Positions 27,666 to 34,085 of a stretch of 64,000 bases of DNA are shown here, piece by piece (position 1 is the first letter of the stretch; the number at the start of each line of letters is the position of its first letter). The DNA lies in contig OX638352.1 in assembly GCA_951813545.1 (NCBI GenBank), positions 1,674,001 to 1,738,000 on the forward strand, given 5' to 3'. Below the pieces are notes generated by a model that was given only the letters and a program-made list of their open reading frames with translations, ran no database searches and was not told where the DNA came from. The stretch comes from an uncultured Poribacteria bacterium (GTDB lineage: Bacteria > Poribacteria > WGA-4E > WGA-3G). The position numbers and the translations under genes are program-made.

Positions 27666-28184
27666 CTAATTACGACCGCCGCCACCACCGCCACCACGAC
27701 GGTTGCCTTCACCACGCCAGCGATTCATACGTTGCTGTGATTCTTCCTGACGCTTTTTCGTCAATTCGTTGAGTTTTTTCATCTGCTCTTCAGTCAAAAC
27801 CTCTTTGAGACCCGTTTGGAACTCTTTACCGACAGTTGCAGCAAAACTCTGCATCTCCGTCATAGCTGTCCGCATATCGCCGGACGCCTGTGCCTCTTTC
27901 ATCTTTGCGGCAAATTTATCGCGAGTTGCTTGATAGATAGGACGCGCTTTCAGGAGCGTTTCGTCGTCCACTTTCACAGCAAACGTCAGGTCTAGCCAAG
28001 AATTATCAACCAAAGTGGCGGGGTTCATCATTCCCATTCCCCCTCTGTTCCCACCCTGGCGATTTCCACGTTCACCTTGTGCGTTCCGATCTGGACGTTG
28101 TGCCGATGTTGCGTGTTCAAAAACAAAAACACCCACGATTGCGATAACTGCGATTGCACCGATTGCAAAAAATTTCTGCTTCAT
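27666..28184 (-). CDS. Spy/CpxP-like periplasmic protein
   Basis: This encodes 172 residues from the ATG at 28184, with AGGAG eight bases upstream. A signal peptide, FFAIGAIAVIAIVGVFVF, is followed by a Gln/Gly/Arg-rich stretch. The helical core includes LTEEQMKKLNELTKKRQEE, which resembles the LTxxQ motif of Spy/CpxP proteins. The tail is Gly/Arg-rich (GEGNRRGGGGGGGRN). Such proteins are ATP-independent periplasmic chaperones or metal-stress sensors. Here the role is inferred from composition and length only. Confidence 0.7.
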   Translation of the reverse strand: MKQKFFAIGAIAVIAIVGVFVFEHATSAQRPDRNAQGERGNRQGGNRGGMGMMNPATLVDNSWLDLTFAVKVDDETLLKARPIYQATRDKFAAKMKEAQASGDMRTAMTEMQSFAATVGKEFQTGLKEVLTEEQMKKLNELTKKRQEESQQRMNRWRGEGNRRGGGGGGGRN

Positions 28185-28432
28185 TTTCATTTCTCCTATA
28201 AGAATTTTGGTTGTGTGAATGCCTTCAACATTGGCATCCACATTTTGGTTTCGCTTCTTTAGTCAAACCTGTTCGGAAAAGGTTCGTTTTTTCTTTTTTC
28301 GCAAATGTGAGGCACTGCATGTTTATAGAAAAGTATCCACCTCCTCATAGTCCAGCGAGGCAATATATACACAGATAGATGCTAATACCGCTTGTTCCTT
28401 TTAGGATTGCCCTCCGGATCTGAAGGTTTTGT

Positions 28433-28461
28433 TTGAAAATTAAAGAATTGTTGGATATAAT
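28433..28461 (+). promoter_or_regulatory. Promoter of the ParA-like/HEPN operon
   Basis: TTGAAA (28433-28438), 17-bp spacer, TATAAT (28456-28461). It stands within the 395-bp gap 28185-28579, which holds no gene and is otherwise AT-rich leader DNA. Confidence 0.7.
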
Positions 28462-28579
28462 AAATACAAGTATCATCTAACTTATTTTGGTGGTATTTCT
28501 GGAAAAGATTGGTGTTACATCAAGCCTTATTGCCGATAACTTAACCCTGACACAGAGACGACTAATTAGAGGATATAAC

Positions 28580-29677
28580 ATGGCAAAACAGATTGCACTT
28601 TTCAATCACAAAGGTGGTGTGGGTAAGACAACAACTACTTTTAATCTCGGTTGGATGCTGGCAAATAAAGGAAAGAAGGTCATCATCGTTGACTGTGATC
28701 CACAGTGTAATCTTACCGGAATGGTGCTTGGCTTTAAGGATGCCGAGGATTTTGCTTCAATGTATACCTCAGATGCCGTAACGAATATCCGAGATGGACT
28801 TGCTCCTGCTTTTGAATCGCGTCCGGCCCTTATTGAGGCTGTGGATTGTGCGCCTATTAAAGGACAACCCAATATGCACCTGTTACCAGGGCACATCGGT
28901 CTTGCTGAATACGAAGTTACTTTGGGCATTGCCCAAGAACTGTCCGGCTCACTCGTAACGCTTCAGAATCTGCCGGGGTCTTTATATTACCTTTTTTCTA
29001 AAACTGCTGACAAATATAATGCTGATTTCATTTTGGTAGATATGAGCCCAAGTTTGGGACCTATTAATCAAAATTTGCTAATGACGAGCGACTACTTCAT
29101 TGTTCCGATGTTTCCAGACTACTTCTCAGCAATGGCAACGGAGAGTCTCGCTTCAATTTTACCGAAATGGGCAGCGTGGGCACAACAAGGAAAAAAGCTC
29201 CCTATCCTACAACAAGCGATTTATCCTTTCCCCGATAAGCATCCCAAATTCCTCGGAACCATAATTCAGAATTTTCGGGTTAAAAAGGGTATTTCTGCCG
29301 CCGCCTTTCAACGATGGATCGAAGAGATAAAAATGGGGGTTCAAACAAAACTCATACCCGCGTTCAGTGAAAACAATATGCTACTTTCCGATGAATTGTA
29401 TCAAAAAGCAAGTGAGATTGGATCGGATTCAACTCAGCTTAGTCTTTTTTTCTATAATATAGCCAGTCAACCCCTTCTCCAACTGTCAGATTTTAATACG
29501 TTGATAGCCCTCTCACAAGAGCATAAAGCCCCAGTTTTTGATTTGAGTGACGAGCAGCTTGAAAAAGAGGGCATTGTGCTTGAAAAAATGAAGAAATCTA
29601 TGATTAAATTTCGAGATTTATTTTCTGACGGCGCGGAGCGAATAATCACACTTACTGAGAATGCTGAGTCCTATTGA
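28580..29677 (+). CDS. ParA/Soj-like deviant-Walker ATPase
   Basis: This encodes 365 residues from the ATG at 28580, with AGAGGA upstream. The deviant Walker A is HKGGVGKTTTTFNLG (about residues 9-23), motif A' is VDCDPQCNLTG, and Walker B is LVDMSPSLGP. It is about 100 residues longer than typical chromosomal ParA, with an extra C-terminal region after about residue 270 that is not recognised. No parB or parS is near. The stop overlaps the start of the HEPN gene by 17 bp, which points to translational coupling. I infer an NTPase that senses a trigger or controls the HEPN protein rather than a partition protein. Confidence 0.85.
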   Translation: MAKQIALFNHKGGVGKTTTTFNLGWMLANKGKKVIIVDCDPQCNLTGMVLGFKDAEDFASMYTSDAVTNIRDGLAPAFESRPALIEAVDCAPIKGQPNMHLLPGHIGLAEYEVTLGIAQELSGSLVTLQNLPGSLYYLFSKTADKYNADFILVDMSPSLGPINQNLLMTSDYFIVPMFPDYFSAMATESLASILPKWAAWAQQGKKLPILQQAIYPFPDKHPKFLGTIIQNFRVKKGISAAAFQRWIEEIKMGVQTKLIPAFSENNMLLSDELYQKASEIGSDSTQLSLFFYNIASQPLLQLSDFNTLIALSQEHKAPVFDLSDEQLEKEGIVLEKMKKSMIKFRDLFSDGAERIITLTENAESY

Positions 29678-30269
29678 ACAATGTCGTGGAAACATGGTAC
29701 GTGTCCGAAATTTGGGCGGATTGCATCAGGCATTTGACCAACAGACCACCCCGGCTGTAGATTTGACCGATCTGTTACGCGCGCAGATCGTTATGATTGT
29801 TAGCGCACTTGACCACTACATCCACGAAATCACAAGAGTCGGGATGTTAGAGGTTTATGATGGGGTTCGTCCGCAGACGAATGCTTTTTTGCGCTTTCAA
29901 GTGACTATGAGCGCAACGATGACGGGGATTTCCAAATCGAGTGAGAATGATTGGTTTGATAGAGAAATCCGAGACAAACATGGTCATCAAGCTTTCCAAC
30001 ACCCGGATAATATCGCCAAGGCAGTACGGCTTTTCTCATCTTGCGAATTATGGAGATCCGTTGCTTCGGAACTCAACTTAACCGATCAAGATGTAAAAAA
30101 TCGACTTCGTGCTATAGTTAACCGTCGCAACCAAATCGTCCATGAATCTAATTTAGACCCGAGTTATCCAGGGACTGAAAACCGCTGGCCCATTTCTTCT
30201 GCAGACGTGACAAGTACTCTGGATTTCATTCAGGATGTTTGCGAAGCAATTCATACCGTTGTCAATTAA
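29661..30269 (+). CDS. HEPN-domain protein (RiboL-PSP-HEPN-like), putative RNase
   Basis: This encodes 202 residues and is mostly helical. The HEPN signature RxxxxH is visible as RNQIVH (Arg156 to His161) in VNRRNQIVHES. The N-terminal segment LTDLLRAQIVMIVSALDHYIHEI resembles the RiboL-PSP-HEPN group. HEPN proteins are metal-independent RNases found in toxin-antitoxin and anti-phage systems (established). The pairing with a ParA-like ATPase and the gene overlap suggest a two-gene module. The ATG at 29661 is used because the conserved region starts soon after. GTG/ATG at 29694 is an alternative. Confidence 0.75.
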   Translation: MLSPIEQCRGNMVRVRNLGGLHQAFDQQTTPAVDLTDLLRAQIVMIVSALDHYIHEITRVGMLEVYDGVRPQTNAFLRFQVTMSATMTGISKSSENDWFDREIRDKHGHQAFQHPDNIAKAVRLFSSCELWRSVASELNLTDQDVKNRLRAIVNRRNQIVHESNLDPSYPGTENRWPISSADVTSTLDFIQDVCEAIHTVVN

Positions 30270-30431
30270 ACCCTTCACACCTCTGCCCTCGCCTTCTGAC
30301 ACGTTCGCTTGATCAATTAGATCGCCATACTCGCTAGTCTATACAACTGATACACCAACATACCTTAAAAATAAATACATGCCGCTCGCTGCACTAACGA
30401 GATAATAGAAACGCGCAGCTATACACATACC

Positions 30432-30444
30432 GCCCCGCTGGGGC
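30432..30444. repeat. GC-palindrome repeat family B, copy 2
   Basis: GCCCCGCTGGGGC preceded by ATACACATACC. It lies in the 406-bp gap 30270-30675, which also holds a hairpin AGGGTTGGAAACCCT near 30464 and the murB promoter but no gene that I can support. Confidence 0.65.
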
Positions 30445-30624
30445 TGCTTGTTGGAAAAGATCAGGGTTGGAAACCCTCCCACAAGTGTTACTTAGTCGCT
30501 TTGCAAGCGCACCTACCTTGATTGGAGAAGCTGTCGAGGGATCGCTCTTAGAAAAGAGAGAGTCGGGATTCGGAGATCCCTCCTACAGGAGAATAGAATG
30601 TCTCTGGGACAAGTCCTCGCATCT

Positions 30625-30654
30625 TTGACATCCGCCAAACCTATATGTTATAAT
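30625..30654 (+). promoter_or_regulatory. murB promoter
   Basis: TTGACA (30625-30630), 18-bp spacer, TATAAT (30649-30654). It lies downstream of the first ATG of the longest frame (30598), which rules that start out and fixes murB at 30676. Confidence 0.8.
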
Positions 30655-30675
30655 AGAGAAAAAGGGAGAGACAGA

Positions 30676-31596
30676 ATGAATTGGCAAAACGCACTGCCAG
30701 AAATCATCACACACCCCAACTCACGGCTCCGGTTTAAGGAACCCCTCGCAAAACACACCTATTTCGGTATCGGCGGCGAAGCGACCGCTTACATCGAAGT
30801 CAGTACCATCGCCGAACTGTCAGCAGTGGCACGTTTTCATCGGCAGTGGGACGTTCCGATTGCAATTATTGGACGCGGATCAAACCTACTCGTGAGTGAT
30901 ACCGGCTTCAAAGGCATCAGCATTAGGTTAATCAGCGAGTTAGCGAAACTGGAGGTTGATAGGAGGGTCGTCTCAGTCGGTGCGGGACTCTCACTGCCAC
31001 GTCTCTCAAAAACAATGTCACGACGCGGTTTGAGCGGTGTGGAATTTGCGCTCGGCATCCCCGGTTCTATCGGCGGTGCACTAATCATGAACGCTGGGGC
31101 ATGGGGGAGTAGTTTTGGAGATATTGTCACGGATGTTACGGTCATGGATGACACCGGTGAGCTCGTCAACTTAACACACGCCGAAGCAAATTTTGCGTAC
31201 CGACACAGCGGTTTGGACGCGTATTTCTGTGTTACGGGTGCGACGCTCGAACTCAAACCCGGAGATGCTGACGCAATTACTGAGAAGATGCAGGCGTTCT
31301 ACAAGCAGAAAGTCGAAACGCAACCCTTCGCCGAAGAAAACGCTGGGTGTATGTTCAAAAATCCACCCGGTGATTCCGCAGGACGGTTAATCGACATCAG
31401 TGGATTGAAAGGCTACCGCATTGGTGGTGCTGAGGTATCCACGGTGCACGGGAATTTTATTCTCAATATCGACAATGCGACAGCGACAGATGTGTTGGAC
31501 TTAGTTGCGCACATCCAACAGCAGGTACGCGAAAAGACCGGCATCTCGCTCCAGACAGAGGTAAAACGACTTGGGTTTGGCCCTAAGGTCGAATAA
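30676..31596 (+). CDS. murB: UDP-N-acetylenolpyruvoylglucosamine reductase MurB
   Basis: This encodes 306 residues, the usual length for the short MurB type. It reduces UDP-GlcNAc-enolpyruvate to UDP-MurNAc with NADPH and FAD in peptidoglycan synthesis. FAD-binding segments are IIGRGSNLLVSD and GIPGSIGGALIMNAGAWG. The tyrosine loop is FAYRHSGL, and the catalytic region is AGCMFKNPPGDSAGRLID with GAEVSTVHGNFILN. The start at 30676 has GGGAGAG. Other mur genes are not adjacent. Its end overlaps the convergent dehydratase gene by 14 bp. Confidence 0.96.
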   Translation: MNWQNALPEIITHPNSRLRFKEPLAKHTYFGIGGEATAYIEVSTIAELSAVARFHRQWDVPIAIIGRGSNLLVSDTGFKGISIRLISELAKLEVDRRVVSVGAGLSLPRLSKTMSRRGLSGVEFALGIPGSIGGALIMNAGAWGSSFGDIVTDVTVMDDTGELVNLTHAEANFAYRHSGLDAYFCVTGATLELKPGDADAITEKMQAFYKQKVETQPFAEENAGCMFKNPPGDSAGRLIDISGLKGYRIGGAEVSTVHGNFILNIDNATATDVLDLVAHIQQQVREKTGISLQTEVKRLGFGPKVE

Positions 31597-32776
31597 CCGT
31601 TCCATCCATCCGACGCACCGGTGCCCAACCACCATTGAGTGGGTCTTCTGGGAATGGGAATCGTGCCGCGAGTTCCTCGTTTAGATCAATACCGAGTCCC
31701 GGTGCTTCATTTATCCAAAAACAGCCATCTCGAATTTCGGGACAACCAGGGAAGACCTCTTTGGTATTTTCACCGAAGACGTGTTGCTCCTGAATACCAA
31801 AGTTATAGCACGCCAAATCCAGTGCAACATTGGCTGCATGCCCGACTGGAGAGACATCGCCAGGTCCGTGCCATGCAGTGCGTACGCCGAAGAATTCACA
31901 GAACGCGGCAAGTTTACGTGCCGGACTGATACCACCTATCTGTGAGATATGCACCCGGATGAAATCAATAAGCCGATCCTTGATAAGGTGGACGTACTCA
32001 TTCGGGTTATTGAACAATTCACCCATCGCAATTGGGATACTCGTCTGCTGACGCATCAGTTGGAAATAGTCGACATCTTCCGGTGCAAATGGGTCTTCAA
32101 GGAAGAAGAGGTTATACGGTTCCAGTCCCTTAGCAAGATTAATTGCTTGGATGGGTGGGATACGTTCATGCACATCGTGCAGGAGTTCCACCTCATCGCC
32201 GAGGTGTGTCCGCAAATGATCGAAGAGTTTGATGATGGTATTGACATAAGGGGTCGGTTCAAAAGCAGGTGAACTCCGCTTCCCACCGCCCGCGCCATAA
32301 GTCGAATAGCCCGGTATTGCCACCTGTGCGCGGACATAGCGATAGCCCTGTTCCATATAACGGCGAATGCTCTCCTCTACCTCCTCAAAGGTGCCGCCGC
32401 CTGCATGCGCATAAAGCGTTGCAGCCTCACGGCATTTACCGCCGAGCAGTTGATAGACAGGCATGTTGGCACGTTTACCCATGATGTCCCACAAAGCGAT
32501 GTCTACACCGCTGAGAGCGTTGTTCAGGACAGGTCCATTTCGCCAATAAGAACTAACAAAACTGGTCTGGAAAATGTCCTCTATGTTCGTCGGATCTTTT
32601 CCTATGAGAAAGGGCTTGAGATATTCATCGACTGCTGTTGCCACAGCAAGCGGACGCTGTGTAAACGTAGCACAACCAATGCCGTATAAACCGGGTTCAC
32701 TCGTTTCAATTTTAACAACGACGAGTCTCGTGCCATTCGGTGCTGTCAGAATCGTTTTTACATTCGTAATTTTCAT
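31583..32776 (-). CDS. Enolase-superfamily sugar acid dehydratase (ManD/RspA group)
   Basis: This 397-residue protein belongs to the mandelate racemase/muconate lactonising group. It resembles D-mannonate dehydratases: the N-terminal capping domain starts MKITNVKTILTAP, and barrel segments include HDVHERIPP, FFLEDPFAPED, IAMGELFNNPNEY, HISQIGGISPA and the terminal GGWAPVRRMDGT. Members dehydrate D-mannonate or D-gluconate with Mg2+ to 2-keto-3-deoxygluconate. Activity is not proven by sequence. The Shine-Dalgarno AAGGA lies in a repeat shared with purH and mutL (32777-32843). The ATG overlaps the stop of a small upstream frame as ATGA. Confidence 0.87.
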   Translation of the reverse strand: MKITNVKTILTAPNGTRLVVVKIETSEPGLYGIGCATFTQRPLAVATAVDEYLKPFLIGKDPTNIEDIFQTSFVSSYWRNGPVLNNALSGVDIALWDIMGKRANMPVYQLLGGKCREAATLYAHAGGGTFEEVEESIRRYMEQGYRYVRAQVAIPGYSTYGAGGGKRSSPAFEPTPYVNTIIKLFDHLRTHLGDEVELLHDVHERIPPIQAINLAKGLEPYNLFFLEDPFAPEDVDYFQLMRQQTSIPIAMGELFNNPNEYVHLIKDRLIDFIRVHISQIGGISPARKLAAFCEFFGVRTAWHGPGDVSPVGHAANVALDLACYNFGIQEQHVFGENTKEVFPGCPEIRDGCFWINEAPGLGIDLNEELAARFPFPEDPLNGGWAPVRRMDGTVIRP

Positions 32777-32843
32777 ATTTTAATTTTTCCTTGCGGTTCG
32801 GTGAAGTTGGTTTGGCAAAACACGTGTCTTTCCGTAGAGTTAA
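32777..32843 (-). promoter_or_regulatory. Repeated 5' leader with built-in ribosome site, copy 1 (dehydratase)
   Basis: Minus strand: TACGGAAAG, then ACTTCACCGAACCGCAAGG, then AAAAATTAAAA before the ATG. Nearly the same block precedes purH (41530-41590) and mutL (63339-63405). AAGGA serves as Shine-Dalgarno. Confidence 0.75.
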
Positions 32844-32855
32844 AGAAACACCCGA

Positions 32856-33037
32856 GCAAAAACCCCTCCATTTCATTACGGGCTTGCGACTCTGGATTCC
32901 AAGAAGTATCATCTCTTATTTTCCTTACAATTGCGAATAGACGTGCGTTTCTTAAATCTGAAGAAATACCGGATTTAGTCTGGGGATAGACTAAATCCGT
33001 TCCTTGTATTACATTGCAAAAACCCCTCCATTTCATT
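32856..33037. repeat. 22-bp direct repeats bracketing a palindrome
   Basis: The same 22 bases, starting GCAAAAACCCCTCC, occur at 32856-32877 and 33016-33037. The second copy covers the stop of the Mrr_N-like gene. The intervening 138 bp holds the 51-bp palindromic repeat. Confidence 0.75.
32966..33016. repeat. 51-bp palindromic repeat (GGATTTAGTCT family), copy 1
   Basis: Arms GGATTTAGTCT/AGACTAAATCC around a 6-base loop, followed by a shared tail ending TTGTATTACATTG. Copy 2 (52321-52371) lies inside a tnpB gene and has GGATTTGGTCT/AGACCAAATCC, a paired change. Confidence 0.8.
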
Positions 33038-34001
33038 TCGGACTATGCGATATTACGTCTAATTCTTGTAGGAGTGAGGCTGCTTCCTGAATTCGTGTGA
33101 TGAAACCGAATGGAAATTTTTCAGGTTCCAAGACTAAAGCTGCACGCCCAACTGCTGTTATCTGGCAATCAGATTTCTCACCGACTTCTGTTACCAAACC
33201 ACCGCTCTCCAGTCGTTTCATTGCCCGGCTGCAAGGGTTTAGCCATGGGTTAGCACCACTCGGATATGTGTCAGTCCTTAAACGAGTCACAAGATCATCT
33301 ATAAGACCCTCACGGGTTTTGGATCCCTTATCAGCGACATGCTGAAGAAGGCATCGTTCAATCTCACCGTCTGGTAATTGGAATGTCTTTAGGAAAGTAG
33401 TATCAATAACTTCTGGTGGGTTTTGCAGCACCTCAAATCCGATGTCGGTTATCTGATAGTCGCCTGAATTCAACGTTATGAAATCCACGCGGAGAAGGGT
33501 TCTGCCAGCCTCCCCCCAACACTTATTCCATAGAAGGGTACCTCCGCCGGACGCTTTCTGTTGCACTGGCGTGATCGAAAAGTGAACCGTCAGTGTATCA
33601 CGGACCTTCAGGTAGTGATATGCTTCTCGGTCGCCGAGGTATTGGAGGAGAACGGGTATAACTGCATCTACACTTGGCAATTTAAACTGGTTCCAAAAGG
33701 CTGAATTGATGGCTTCCGGTGGTTGCTGTAAAACGGACTGCCCACGATCAGTTATCCTATAGTACCCCGCCTGTCGGGTTAACTCAACTAACCCCTCAGC
33801 TGGCATATAGTAGTTCAAAACCTTAAACAGTTTGGAGTTAAATAGGTTATCGCCGCGTTGATCCAGTTGCTGCCTGTCTGATGCTGTAAGCGCGAAGTGG
33901 TCTGCCAATGACTCTTTCAGTGTTTGCCAGTAATGCTCTTCACCGTCAGCGATATGTTGAAGTAGAGCCAACCGCATTTCTTGACGACTCGGTATAGCCA
34001 T
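33033..34001 (-). CDS. Tandem Mrr_N-like winged-helix protein
   Basis: This encodes 322 residues. Three related units of about 100 residues each follow the Mrr N-terminal pattern: MAIPSRQEMRLALLQHIADG... YYRITDRGQSVLQQPPEAI, then VDAVIPVLLQYLGD... YQITDIGFEVLQNPPEVI, then GEIERCLLQHVADKG... CQITAVGRAALVLEPEKF. Mrr_N is a winged-helix DNA-recognition domain of type IV restriction enzymes. The catalytic Mrr_cat nuclease domain is absent. The protein may be a DNA-binding regulator or a remnant of a restriction protein. It lies upstream of the dehydratase gene on the same strand. Confidence 0.7.
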   Translation of the reverse strand: MAIPSRQEMRLALLQHIADGEEHYWQTLKESLADHFALTASDRQQLDQRGDNLFNSKLFKVLNYYMPAEGLVELTRQAGYYRITDRGQSVLQQPPEAINSAFWNQFKLPSVDAVIPVLLQYLGDREAYHYLKVRDTLTVHFSITPVQQKASGGGTLLWNKCWGEAGRTLLRVDFITLNSGDYQITDIGFEVLQNPPEVIDTTFLKTFQLPDGEIERCLLQHVADKGSKTREGLIDDLVTRLRTDTYPSGANPWLNPCSRAMKRLESGGLVTEVGEKSDCQITAVGRAALVLEPEKFPFGFITRIQEAASLLQELDVISHSPK

Positions 34002-34085
34002 TTCTACCCTCTCCTCCCTGTCAATTTTTGCGATGCTGAAAGTATATCAAACCGGATGTGACGTGTCAAAGGAATTCAGAAACGG

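Larger units (their letters stand above)
32773..33036 (-). other. Repeat-built 87-codon frame linking two genes
   Basis: This open frame begins at an ATG that overlaps the upstream gene's stop (ATGA, 33036-33033) and ends at a TGA that overlaps the dehydratase ATG (32776-32773). It consists almost wholly of repeats: two 22-bp direct repeats, the 51-bp palindrome, and the leader repeat encoding FTEPQGKIKI. It may be only translated spacer that couples the genes. No family is recognised. Confidence 0.35.

Noticed and set aside
28580..29677. Chromosome or plasmid partition locus
   Set aside because: ParA-like motifs are present but there is no parB, no parS-like cluster and no replication gene. 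The partner is a HEPN protein.
31583..31596. 14-bp overlap of murB and the dehydratase gene as a regulatory feature
   Set aside because: Short convergent 3' overlaps are ordinary in compact genomes and nothing else in the sequence suggests antisense control.
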